Of a stretch of DNA of 64,000 nucleotides, positions 7,165 to 16,035 are shown one piece after another. Source of the DNA: Carnimonas bestiolae (GTDB lineage Bacteria; Pseudomonadota; Gammaproteobacteria; Pseudomonadales; Halomonadaceae); the NCBI RefSeq assembly GCF_051251125.1, contig NZ_JBPCZL010000004.1; one strand, given 5' to 3'. A model generated the notes under the pieces. The model was given only the letters and a program-made list of their open reading frames with translations. It was not told the DNA's origin and made no database searches. The first letter of the stretch is position 1, and each line of letters begins with the position of its first letter. The translations under genes were made by a program, and so were the position numbers.

Positions 7165-8477
7165 TGGCGTCTCCCAACTGCCCTGCGCTGTTTATCTCGG
7201 CCCCCGCCTCAGGGCAAGGCAAGACCACCGTCACCGCTGCACTGGCGCGCCTGCATCAGCGCCACGGCAGAACCGTGCGCATCTTCAAGACTGGCCCTGA
7301 CTATCTCGATCCGCTGGTGTTACAGCAGGCATCGGGCGCTATCGCCGAGCCGTTGGATTTGTGGATGACCGGGGAAGCAGGCTGCCGAGAAGCGCTGGCG
7401 CTGGCAGCCCAACAGGCGGACCTTATTCTGATTGAAGGCGCGATGGGGCTTTACGACGGCACCCCCAGCAGCGCTGACCTTGCGATCGCCTTCGGCATCG
7501 ACGTTGTTGCGGTATTTAACGCGCGCGGCATGGCGCAGAGCATCGCCGCGCTTGCCCATGGCCTGGCTAGCTACCACCCACGGTTGACGCTGACTGGCAT
7601 TGTTGCCAATCAGATCGGCAGCGCTCGCCATCACGATTTGATCGAGACCGCATTGCCTGCCCAGCTGCCGCTGCTGGCCTCTATCAAGCGCAATCCCAGC
7701 AATGCACTGCCCAGCCGCCACCTGGGACTGATTCCGCCCGATCAGCACAACGATCTGGAGGCGATTATCGAACGCGTTGCCGATGAGCTCGAAGGCACTG
7801 CGCTTGCGCAGCTACCGCGATCGGTCAGCTTTCCAATTCCACCACAGGCTGATGCTTTACCCCAGCAGTTAGCGGGCGTTCGCATTGGCATTGCGCGTGA
7901 TCAAGCTTTTAGCTTTATCTATCCCGCCAATCTGCGCTTGCTTGAAGCAATGGGCGCTGAGCTGCACTTTTTCTCACCCCTGCACGACCAGCAGTTGCCC
8001 CGCGTCGATGCGCTGTGGCTGCCCGGCGGCTATCCCGAGCTGTACGCTGGCACCCTCGCCGACAATGCCCCCATGCTGGCGGCGCTGAACGATCATTATC
8101 AATCAGGCAGGCCTATCCTGGCCGAATGCGGCGGACTTCTGTATGTGCTTGAGGAATTGATCGATATCGAAGGACAGTGCCACCCAATGGCAGGCCTCAT
8201 GTCGGGCAGCGCTGCGATGCGCGAGCGCTCGGGCTGTCAGGGTATGCAAAGCGCCCCGCTTCCCGAAGGTCAGTTGCGCGGTCATGCCCACCATCGCTCG
8301 GTGGCAAGCGGCACACCTGAGCCGATTGCTTACGGTATTCGCCCAAGCCACCCCGCGCCCGGCGAGGCGGTGTTTCGTCAGGGCCGGCTAACCGCCAGCT
8401 ATATTCATCTGTTCTTCCCGTCGAACCCCACTGCCACGGCGGCGCTGTTTACTCCCGACAAGGTGGACGCCCCGTGA
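7164..8477 (+). CDS. cobB: cobyrinate a,c-diamide synthase
   Basis: CobB/CbiA amidates the a and c side chains of (hydrogeno)cobyrinic acid using glutamine and ATP. The N-terminal dethiobiotin-synthetase-like domain has the P-loop SAPASGQGKTTV near residues 10-21. The C-terminal class I glutamine-amidotransferase-like domain has the nucleophile in LAECGGLLYVLEEL near residue 320. In the aerobic route the product is the substrate of cobaltochelatase, encoded on both sides of it here. At 437 residues it is of normal length. The start codon overlaps the cobO stop by one base and the end overlaps cobE (GTGA). Confidence 0.93.
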   Translation: MASPNCPALFISAPASGQGKTTVTAALARLHQRHGRTVRIFKTGPDYLDPLVLQQASGAIAEPLDLWMTGEAGCREALALAAQQADLILIEGAMGLYDGTPSSADLAIAFGIDVVAVFNARGMAQSIAALAHGLASYHPRLTLTGIVANQIGSARHHDLIETALPAQLPLLASIKRNPSNALPSRHLGLIPPDQHNDLEAIIERVADELEGTALAQLPRSVSFPIPPQADALPQQLAGVRIGIARDQAFSFIYPANLRLLEAMGAELHFFSPLHDQQLPRVDALWLPGGYPELYAGTLADNAPMLAALNDHYQSGRPILAECGGLLYVLEELIDIEGQCHPMAGLMSGSAAMRERSGCQGMQSAPLPEGQLRGHAHHRSVASGTPEPIAYGIRPSHPAPGEAVFRQGRLTASYIHLFFPSNPTATAALFTPDKVDAP

Positions 8478-8869
8478 GCGCTCGACAGCTCGCCATCGGC
8501 GTTGGCTACCGGCAACAGTGCGCAGCCTATGAGCTGATGGCGCTGATCGAAAGCGCCCTGCAGCGCAGCCAACTGCTGGGTGCGGATGTCAGCTGGATAG
8601 CCAGCCATCACACCAAACGGGACGATCCACTATTAGCGGAAGCAGCCCAGCGGTTTGGCTGCCAGCGCATCACCTTCGATAGCCAGCAGTTGGCTGCTCA
8701 GGATGGCGTTACTCGCCCTTCACACGCCGTCGAGCAGCGATTAGGCACCGCAAGCGTCGCCGAAGCTGCCGCGCTGGCGGCACTACACGAAGCCGGCTAT
8801 CGCAGCGCCCGCTTAGTGCTCGCCAAGCAGCGTTCGGCCAATGCCACGCTTGCCATTGCCGAGGCCTGA
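8474..8869 (+). CDS. cobE: CobE/CbiG C-terminal-domain cobalamin biosynthesis protein
   Basis: This 131-residue protein matches the stand-alone CobE family (equivalent to the C-terminal domain of CbiG). The N-terminal LAIGVGYRQQCAAYEL segment resembles the usual GxGxR...... opening, SWIASHHTKRDDPLLAEAAQRFG is the central conserved helix, and GTASVAEAAALAA is near residue 92. CobE is needed in the aerobic pathway near the CobM step and is thought to bind the unstable ring intermediate. The GTG start overlaps the cobB stop as GTGA. It is the last gene of the riboswitch operon and converges on the MFS gene. Its presence suggests that the corrin-ring genes occur elsewhere in this genome. Confidence 0.85.
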   Translation: MSARQLAIGVGYRQQCAAYELMALIESALQRSQLLGADVSWIASHHTKRDDPLLAEAAQRFGCQRITFDSQQLAAQDGVTRPSHAVEQRLGTASVAEAAALAALHEAGYRSARLVLAKQRSANATLAIAEA

Positions 8870-8970
8870 CCATGCTGCCCCAACGCTTAGCACCTAGCCT
8901 GCCAACGCATGCACGCCGCTTTATAGCGGCCACCTCCACGCCTGTCGGCCGCGACAGCGCGCGATGCTGG

Positions 8971-10338
8971 CTAGCGATGCAACGGCACCAGCCGATGCAG
9001 TCGGAACCAGGCAATTGCCAGCGCGGCAATCAACAGCACCACGATAAAGCCCACCACCCCGGGCCAGCCCGCCAAATGCCAAAAAATGCCGCCGCTGGTA
9101 CCGGCGACCGACGAGCCCAGATAGTAAAAGAACAGATACAGCGAGGCAGCCTGACCGCGCGCCACGCTGGCGCGTCGTCCAACCCAGCTGGAAGCGGTGG
9201 CATGGGCGGCAAAGAAACCAAAGGTCAGCAGCGTTACTCCCGCGATAACCAGCACAATTGGCTGGAACAGCGTCAGCAGTGCGCCTGCCATCAGCAGCAG
9301 CACGAAGCCCCAAAAGACATTGCGATGACCGTATTTATCCGCCATTGCTCCGCCCCACGTCGAGCTATAGATGCCGCTCAGATACACCACCGAAATCAGC
9401 CCCACCAGCGCCTGACTGTAGAAGTACGGTGCCTCAAGCAGGCGATAGCCGATGTAGTTGAACAGGGTGACGAAGGCCCCCATCAGCAGGAAACCTTCGG
9501 CAAACAGCCAAGGCAAGCCTGGGTCTTTAACGTGCAGCCTGATGCCGCTCAGCAGCCCCTGCAGGCTGAAGGCGCGCGGTTCGAAATTACGCGACGCAGG
9601 CAGCCAACGCATGAAGGCCAACGCCGCGAGCAGCGCCAGACCGCCCAGTATCAGCATCACGGCGCGCCAGGGCAGCACGTCGACCAGCACCCCGCTAATC
9701 ACCCGACCGCTCATGCCGCCGATGGCGTTACCCGCAATATAGATGCCCATCGACACCCCCAGCGCGCGCGGCGACAGCTCTTCGCTCAGATAGGTCATCG
9801 CGACAGCGGCCAGCCCCGACAGCGACAAGCCCACCAGCGCCCGCGACAGCAGAATCAGCGACCAATTGGGCATCAGCGCAGTCAGCAGCGTGAACAAGGC
9901 GGCGCTCAAAAGCGCCAGCGACATGATGTTCTTGCGCCCCAGCGCATCGGAGAGCGACCCGGTTACCAGCAGCCCCAATGCCAGAGTGGCAGTCGATACC
10001 GACAGCACCAGGCTAGATTGCGCCGCATCGATAGCGAAAGCAGACGACAGCAGTGGCATCAGCGGCTGTACGCAATAAAGCAGCGCGAAGGTAGCGAAGC
10101 CCGCCGAGAACAGCGCCAGCATCGTGAACCTGTACTCACGGGAGCCCTTCTCGATATAGCGCCCGCCATACCCTGTCAGGGCGGCTACTTCATCTTCAAG
10201 CATGCTTCCAGCAGCGGCTTCGACGCTGGTGCGATTATCCTGCTGCGATGCCGGCGATTCATCAGCATCAGGCTGGGTTTCTGTGCCGCAAGCGGAAGCG
10301 TTGGGAGCTAAACGACGATGATTCACTGCGCATCTCAT
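8971..10338 (-). CDS. MFS transporter, YnfM-like
   Basis: This is a major facilitator superfamily protein with about 12 hydrophobic helices. GSLSDALGRKNIM near residue 126 is the loop 2-3 signature, and a second half-repeat has GGAMADKYGHRNVFW. It resembles the E. coli YnfM subgroup of drug/arabinose-efflux-like permeases; the substrate is unknown. The frame opens at ATG 10338, but the first 65 or so residues are hydrophilic and no good ribosome site precedes it, so a later start (for example the Met at residue 46) is possible. It is convergent to cobE and divergent from cobW, so it interrupts the cobalamin genes. A role in export or import of a B12-related compound is only a guess. Confidence 0.8.
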   Translation of the reverse strand: MRCAVNHRRLAPNASACGTETQPDADESPASQQDNRTSVEAAAGSMLEDEVAALTGYGGRYIEKGSREYRFTMLALFSAGFATFALLYCVQPLMPLLSSAFAIDAAQSSLVLSVSTATLALGLLVTGSLSDALGRKNIMSLALLSAALFTLLTALMPNWSLILLSRALVGLSLSGLAAVAMTYLSEELSPRALGVSMGIYIAGNAIGGMSGRVISGVLVDVLPWRAVMLILGGLALLAALAFMRWLPASRNFEPRAFSLQGLLSGIRLHVKDPGLPWLFAEGFLLMGAFVTLFNYIGYRLLEAPYFYSQALVGLISVVYLSGIYSSTWGGAMADKYGHRNVFWGFVLLLMAGALLTLFQPIVLVIAGVTLLTFGFFAAHATASSWVGRRASVARGQAASLYLFFYYLGSSVAGTSGGIFWHLAGWPGVVGFIVVLLIAALAIAWFRLHRLVPLHR

Positions 10339-10469
10339 GGAAAAGGGAAAGAACGCTCACCACAGCGGTGGGCGAAGCGGAAAACAACTCAGATTACGCC
10401 GAAAAAATCGCAGCGGGCAATATTGACCGGCTGCTTCACTTTTGATTCAGCTTATTCACTTCGTTGAGC

Positions 10470-10499
10470 AGGTGTCTATTACACCTCCTAATAACACCT
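10470..10499 (+). promoter_or_regulatory. mutually exclusive hairpin elements in the cobW leader
   Basis: AGGTGT (10470-10475) can pair with either of two identical ACACCT copies (10481-10486 and 10494-10499). The second copy ends three bases before the cobW ribosome site GGAG (10502-10505). The alternative is a repeated operator half-site. No known riboswitch class is recognised here. Confidence 0.3.
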
Positions 10500-10511
10500 T
10501 TGGAGTTCATC

Positions 10512-11588
10512 ATGACCACGCCAGCATCACTCGCCCGCATACCCGCCACCGTCGTTACCGGTTTTCTGGGCAGCGGCAAAACCACCCTGCTCTCCCATCT
10601 GATTCGCCAGTCGCCGGATAAGCGCATCGCTGTGATCGTTAACGAATTTGGTGAGCTGGACGTCGACGCCGAGCTACTGCGCTGCTGCCAAAACGAGCAG
10701 TGCGAAGCCGGTCAGCCCGAACAAGGCAGCATTTACGAGCTTGCCAACGGCTGCATCTGCTGCACCGTCGAAGAAGAGTTTTTGCCCGTTATGCTCGAGT
10801 TGGTACAGCGGCGTGACAGCATCGATCATATCCTGATCGAAACCTCGGGCCTGGCGCTGCCCAAACCGCTGGTGCAAGCGTTCAATTGGCCGGAAATCAA
10901 ACGCTTTTGTACCGTCGATTCGGTCATTACCGTGGTCGACGGCGCCGCCTTCGCGGCTGGCAAGGTGGCAACCAGCGAAGAGCGCATTGCCGCGCAGCGC
11001 GCCGCTGACACCTCGCTTGACCACGATCCTTCACTGGAAGAGTTGCTCGACGACCAGCTGGGCGCCGCCGATCTGGTGGTCATTACCAAAAGCGATTTGC
11101 TCGATGCGCCGCAGCGCCAGCAGGTAGAAGCGCAGCTGAAAGCTCGCCTGGCCGACAGCGTCAAGGTAATGTTTGTCTCGCAGGGAGAGTGCGACCCCGC
11201 AGCACTAACGGGGCTGGGGCTTGAAACCGAAGCACGCATTGAGGCCATTCATTCGCACCACGATGACCATCACGCGGAGGGCCGCGATCATCATCACGCC
11301 CACGATGATTTCGATATCCTGGTTGTTCACCTGAAGGAAGTCGATCCCGACACCCTAAGCCGCCAACTGGCACAACTCATTCGCGAGCAGCAGATTTATC
11401 GCGTCAAGGGCTTCATCGATAGCGGCAAGCCCATGCGTCAGGTGATTCATGCTGTTGGTGCACGCATTGATCACTATTTCGATCGCCGCTGGCAAGCGCA
11501 GGAAACACCCGCCACCCGATTGGTGATTATCGGGCGCGCGCTCGACCGTGGTCTGATCGAAGACGCGTTGAAGCGCGCTGAACGTTAA
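10512..11588 (+). CDS. cobW: CobW, G3E-family metallochaperone GTPase
   Basis: CobW proteins are GTP-dependent metal chaperones thought to deliver cobalt to the CobN chelatase. The P-loop GFLGSGKTTL is near residues 18-27, the G3E glutamate and NEFGELDVD are near residues 45-53, and the metal-binding GCICC motif is near residues 83-87. SGLALPKPL and ITKSDLLD (guanine specificity) follow, and a His/Asp-rich linker (HHDDHH and DHHHAHDD) lies near residues 250-272. I start at ATG 10512 (358 residues) because GGAG sits seven bases upstream; a frame from 10464 exists without support. cobN follows 19 nt downstream, so the two are surely cotranscribed. Confidence 0.93.
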   Translation: MTTPASLARIPATVVTGFLGSGKTTLLSHLIRQSPDKRIAVIVNEFGELDVDAELLRCCQNEQCEAGQPEQGSIYELANGCICCTVEEEFLPVMLELVQRRDSIDHILIETSGLALPKPLVQAFNWPEIKRFCTVDSVITVVDGAAFAAGKVATSEERIAAQRAADTSLDHDPSLEELLDDQLGAADLVVITKSDLLDAPQRQQVEAQLKARLADSVKVMFVSQGECDPAALTGLGLETEARIEAIHSHHDDHHAEGRDHHHAHDDFDILVVHLKEVDPDTLSRQLAQLIREQQIYRVKGFIDSGKPMRQVIHAVGARIDHYFDRRWQAQETPATRLVIIGRALDRGLIEDALKRAER

Positions 11589-11607
11589 GCTCGAGGACTA
11601 GCGCTTC

Positions 11608-14600
11608 ATGCATCTTTTTGCGGCTCAGCCCGGCGGCTTCAGTAACGACGAAGGCATCATCGATCTCGATCAGCGGGCTGCGCGTATTGTCGTACTGTCG
11701 GCCGCCGACAGCGTGCTAAGCCTGTTGGCACACTGCGCCGACGGCCTGCCGGCTCATTACCCATCGCTGCGGCTGGCCAATTGGCTCAACCTGACCAAGC
11801 CGGCCGCCTTCGATCTTTATGCCCACAAGGTGCTCGATAGCACCAGTAATGAGGCCCCTAACGGCGCGGAAATCGTGGTGCTGTCACTGCTGGGCGGCGA
11901 GAGCTATTGGCGCTACGGCCTTGAGCAACTTACCCAATGGGCGCGCAGCAGCAATCGCCAGCTGGTAGTAGTACCCGGCGAAGACTACGCCGATCCCGCG
12001 CTGCTAACCGCCGGTACCGTGAGCGAACAGCAGGCCACGCTGGTGTGGCGGCTATTGCGCGAAGGCGGCCAGCACAATGCTGATTCGCTGTTTGATTGGC
12101 TGCAGCTAATGCTCAACGGCGACTTGGCCGCGCAGCCTCGCGAGCCGCAGGTGCTACCGAGGAGCCTGCTTTATCATCCTCGCCACGGCGAGCTAACGTT
12201 GGCGGCCTACCAGCGAGAGTGGCAGCGGCGCGGTCGTAGCGACTACCCCTGCGCGATCCTAACGCTTTACCGGAGCCATTTGCAGGCGGCGGATACCGCG
12301 ATGTTCGAGCAACTGATCGAACGTATCGAACAGCAGTCGCTTAACGTATTACCGTTCGCGGTCGCCTCACTGAAGGAACCCGGCTGTCTCAAACGCCTCA
12401 ATCAGCTGCTGGACGCCAGCGACGCAGCCATTGTGCTGAACACCACCGGTTTTGCCATCAGCGCAGGCGTCAACGACAACGATGCGGGGGTTCCCGAGCA
12501 GTCGCCAGCGCCGCTGTCGCGTGCGGTACCGGTGCTGCAGCTAATTCTGGCCAGTACGACGCGAGAACAGTGGCTTGCGCAGCCGCGTGGGCTTATGGCA
12601 CGCGATATCGCGATGCACATCAGCCTGCCCGAGATCGACGGGCGTATTATCACCCGCGCGGTAGCCTTCAAGCAGCAGGCCCAGCACCACACGCGCAGCC
12701 AAATGGATAGCGTGCGCTTTGGCCTCGACCCAGAACGCGCCGATTTTGTGGCAAAACTGGCGAGCGCGTGGATTCGGCTTTCCCGCATCGACAATGCCGA
12801 GAAACGTATTGCGCTAGTGCTGGCCAATTACCCCGCCAGCGATTCGCGCATCGGTAACGGTGTTGGGCTGGATACCCCACACTCGGCACTGAATATTCTT
12901 CACTGGCTGAAAGAAGATGGCTACTACCTAAGCGATGCACCGCAGTGTGCGTTCCCTCACTCCAGCAGCCAGCTCATGCAAGCACTGCGCGCCGCGCTGA
13001 ATCCCACGCAGCCAAACGCCAGCGAATGGCTCTCTGAAGCCGACTACCTTGCCGCCTTCGCCACCCTGCCCACCGCCAATCAACACGCCGTGATTGAGCG
13101 CTGGGGGCCACCGCAGCACGACCCACTGTTTGATCGCCAGCGCGGCGCTTTTCGCATCAGTGCGTTGCGCTTCGGCAACATCATAATGGGCGTTCAACCC
13201 GCGCGCGGCTTCGAGATTGATCAGCAAGCGCTCTATCATGACCCTGACCTGGTGCCTCCGCACGGCTATCTGGCGTTTTACCTGTGGCTGCGCCATCACA
13301 TCGGCATCGATGCGGTGATCGACGTTGGCAAACACGGCAATCTTGAATGGCTGCCCGGCAAAGGCAGCGCTCTATCGCGTGAATGCTGGCCCGATGCGCT
13401 GCTTGGCCCGCTACCGCACCTCTATCCCTTCATCGTCAACGACCCCGGCGAAGGCGCACAGGCCAAACGACGTGCGCAGGCGGTGATTATCGATCACCTA
13501 ATGCCACCGATGGCGCGCGCTGAGCTTTACGGTGATCTTGCCGCACTGGAAGAGCTGGCCGACGAATACTATCAAGCACTCGGGGTTGATCCGCGACGCG
13601 AGAGGCGCTTGCGCACCCTGATTGCCGACAAGCTGCGCGATACCGAGCTGATTCACGAACTGGGCGTCGCCAGCAACGCCGACGAACAAACCCTGCTCGA
13701 TAGCCTTGATGCGTGGCTGTGCGATATCAAGGAGGCATCCATCAGGGAAGGGCTGCACGTGCTGGGAGAATGCCCTGACGGGCCACAGCTTAGTGACACC
13801 CTGGTCTCACTGCTGCGCCTCCCACGCGGTGCCAAAGCCCAGCAAGCAGGTATCTTGCACGCCTTGGCCCGCGACCTTGAGCTGCCCGACGACTACGATC
13901 CGCTGGCGCTCAACAAAGGCGCCTGGGATGGCCCAAAACCATCGGCGCTTGCGGCCGCCAGCGACGCGCCCTGGGTAACTCAGGGCGACACCAGAGAGCG
14001 ACTCGAACTGCTGGCCGGCCAGTTGGTCGATACCCTACTGCGGACGAACGCCAGCGCAATGCCTGCCTTCCCAGCCACCTCAGCGGTACTCGAAAATGCC
14101 CGCCAGTGGCTGCTGCCCGCCCTTCGCCGCAGCGCCGAGCAAGAGCGCGGGGCGTTACTGGCGGCACTGCGCGGTCGCTACGTTAGCGCCGGCCCTAGCG
14201 GTGCCCCAACACGGGGGCGCTGGGATGTACTGCCGACCGGACGTAATTTCTATGCCGTCGATAGCCGCGCTATTCCATCGAAAACCGCGTGGGCGCTAGG
14301 CCAGCAGGCCGCCGAGGAGATGATCGAGCGCTATCTGCAAGAGCACGGCGATTTCCCGCGCACTCTCGGCCTATCAGTGTGGGGCACCGCCACCATGCGC
14401 ACCGGCGGCGATGACATCGCACAGGCAATGGCGCTGATGGGTATTGCGCCAGTATGGGCGGAAGGTAGCCAGCGCTTGATCGACTACCGCATTATCCCCG
14501 CCTTCCAACTTGGCCGACCGCGCGTTGACGTTACCCTGCGCGTATCGGGGCTGTTCCGCGATGCCTTCCCCAACGTAATCGCGCTGCTCGACGCGGCAGT

Positions 14601-15456
14601 GCGCCAGTTGGCTGATTATCATGAGCCCGGCGACGGCAATCCGATTCGCGATGCCGTTCAGGCCGACGCGGCCGCCTGGCGGCGGCAGGGCCTTGACGAG
14701 CAGCAAGCGCTGCGCCGCGCCAGCTACCGCATTTTTGGCGCGCGACCTGGCGCTTACGGCGCTGGCGTACAGGGCGTTTTGGACAATGGTGCCTGGCAAT
14801 CCAAGCGCGATCTGGGAGCCGCCTACGTGCAGTGGGGAGGCTACGCGTACGGGCAGGATCTCGACGGCAGCCAGCAGGGACAAGCGGAATTTGCAGCGTT
14901 CGAGGCGCGCTTGGGCGCGCTGGAGGTGGTGCTGCATAATCAGGACACCCGCGAGCACGATATTCTCGATTCCGCTGATTACAGCCACTTTCAGGGCGGC
15001 ATGGCGAGCGCCAGCGAAGCACTTTCAGGCCGCTCTCCAACACTTTACTTCGGCGATCATTCGAACCCCGCCAGCCCGCGCATCAATACGCTCAAGGAAG
15101 AATTCAATCGGGTGCTGCGCTCGCGCCTGCTTAACCCCAAATGGCAGCATGCCATGCGCCAGCACGGTTATAAGGGCGCCTTCGAAATGGCCGCCAGTAT
15201 CGATAATCTGTTCGCCTTCGACGCCACCACCGGGATTGTCGATGACTACCAATACCGTGACGTAAAGCGCTCATTGCTGGATGATCCGGTCAATGCTGAC
15301 TTCTTCGCCGCGCACAACCCGGGCGCTCAGCGCGATATTGCCGAGCGATTGTTGGAAGCAAGCCAGCGCGGGCTGTGGCAAGCCGATGAGGCGCAGCGTC
15401 AGGAGTTGAGCGAGCAGCTGTTGGCGCTCGATGCTCGCGAGGAAGGCGCTGGTTAG
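11608..15456 (+). CDS. cobN: cobaltochelatase large subunit CobN
   Basis: CobN is the large catalytic subunit that inserts cobalt into hydrogenobyrinic acid a,c-diamide in the aerobic cobalamin pathway. At 1282 residues it matches the usual ~1,250-1,280. It has the core blocks GNGVGLDTPHS, DPDLVPPHGYLAFYLWLR, IDVGKHGNLEWLPGK, PGAYGAGVQGVLD and LSVWGTATMRTGGDDIAQA. The ribosome site GAGGA lies 11 nt upstream. Its ATPase partners are usually CobS plus CobT or ChlI plus ChlD; here the ChlI-ChlD fusion at 4815-6575 is the obvious candidate. It is cotranscribed with cobW. Confidence 0.96.
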   Translation: MHLFAAQPGGFSNDEGIIDLDQRAARIVVLSAADSVLSLLAHCADGLPAHYPSLRLANWLNLTKPAAFDLYAHKVLDSTSNEAPNGAEIVVLSLLGGESYWRYGLEQLTQWARSSNRQLVVVPGEDYADPALLTAGTVSEQQATLVWRLLREGGQHNADSLFDWLQLMLNGDLAAQPREPQVLPRSLLYHPRHGELTLAAYQREWQRRGRSDYPCAILTLYRSHLQAADTAMFEQLIERIEQQSLNVLPFAVASLKEPGCLKRLNQLLDASDAAIVLNTTGFAISAGVNDNDAGVPEQSPAPLSRAVPVLQLILASTTREQWLAQPRGLMARDIAMHISLPEIDGRIITRAVAFKQQAQHHTRSQMDSVRFGLDPERADFVAKLASAWIRLSRIDNAEKRIALVLANYPASDSRIGNGVGLDTPHSALNILHWLKEDGYYLSDAPQCAFPHSSSQLMQALRAALNPTQPNASEWLSEADYLAAFATLPTANQHAVIERWGPPQHDPLFDRQRGAFRISALRFGNIIMGVQPARGFEIDQQALYHDPDLVPPHGYLAFYLWLRHHIGIDAVIDVGKHGNLEWLPGKGSALSRECWPDALLGPLPHLYPFIVNDPGEGAQAKRRAQAVIIDHLMPPMARAELYGDLAALEELADEYYQALGVDPRRERRLRTLIADKLRDTELIHELGVASNADEQTLLDSLDAWLCDIKEASIREGLHVLGECPDGPQLSDTLVSLLRLPRGAKAQQAGILHALARDLELPDDYDPLALNKGAWDGPKPSALAAASDAPWVTQGDTRERLELLAGQLVDTLLRTNASAMPAFPATSAVLENARQWLLPALRRSAEQERGALLAALRGRYVSAGPSGAPTRGRWDVLPTGRNFYAVDSRAIPSKTAWALGQQAAEEMIERYLQEHGDFPRTLGLSVWGTATMRTGGDDIAQAMALMGIAPVWAEGSQRLIDYRIIPAFQLGRPRVDVTLRVSGLFRDAFPNVIALLDAAVRQLADYHEPGDGNPIRDAVQADAAAWRRQGLDEQQALRRASYRIFGARPGAYGAGVQGVLDNGAWQSKRDLGAAYVQWGGYAYGQDLDGSQQGQAEFAAFEARLGALEVVLHNQDTREHDILDSADYSHFQGGMASASEALSGRSPTLYFGDHSNPASPRINTLKEEFNRVLRSRLLNPKWQHAMRQHGYKGAFEMAASIDNLFAFDATTGIVDDYQYRDVKRSLLDDPVNADFFAAHNPGAQRDIAERLLEASQRGLWQADEAQRQELSEQLLALDAREEGAG

Positions 15457-15569
15457 CCACAGCCTTTAGTGTATGAAGGCAATTGGCTTCACACGCTCTC
15501 GACAACGCACGCTGTGCCAAGGGCGCAACTGATTTAGACTACCGCTATTACCACTGAAGGAAGACCGCT

Positions 15570-15986
15570 ATGCCTTCTCGCCATATATTGGTCGCTGTCG
15601 ATCTTAACGCCCGCTTTGCGGTCACGCTGATTCGCTACGCACAAGCCTTCGCCACTGCGATGGGCGATTCACTGGCGGTGCTTTACGTCAACGAGACCGC
15701 AAAAGACCAGGCTGCATCGCATTACGCGGCGCAACACTGGTGCCAACAGCTGAACGGCCAGCTTGAAAGCCCTCTCGAAGAGCAGCAGCTCAGCGTGCGT
15801 AGCGGCGCTATCGACGCCACCATCGTTGACGAAATCGGCCAACGCGACATCGACTTACTAATGATCGGCGCGGAATCACGTACCTCGCTGGCGCGTTTGT
15901 TCAAAGGCGCTGGCACCAGCAAGATTACCCGCTCGGCGCCCTGCGACGTGCTGGTAGTCAGCAAACAGCGATTGGGTATCGCCTGA
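15570..15986 (+). CDS. universal stress protein (UspA-like)
   Basis: This 138-residue single-domain Usp protein starts with the typical HILVAVDLN strand and ends with the ATP-site region LMIGAESRTSLARLFKGAGTSKIT and the last strand CDVLVVS. The GAxS...G(9)S/T pattern is only partly kept, so ATP binding is likely but not certain. A good GGAAG ribosome site precedes ATG 15570. It lies between cobN and cobQ in the same direction, with 113 nt before it and 49 nt after it, so it may be carried along in the cobalamin transcript. No direct role in B12 synthesis is known for this family. Confidence 0.85.
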   Translation: MPSRHILVAVDLNARFAVTLIRYAQAFATAMGDSLAVLYVNETAKDQAASHYAAQHWCQQLNGQLESPLEEQQLSVRSGAIDATIVDEIGQRDIDLLMIGAESRTSLARLFKGAGTSKITRSAPCDVLVVSKQRLGIA

Positions 15987-16035
15987 TGCATAAGGGATTG
16001 CCGCTCGGAATCCGTTTATCTGCTGTACATTCAGC

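Noticed and set aside
8872..10311. 479-codon plus-strand frame rich in Gln, Arg and His
   Set aside because: It is the antisense of the MFS transporter gene; its composition is that of a shadow frame and it has no family pattern.
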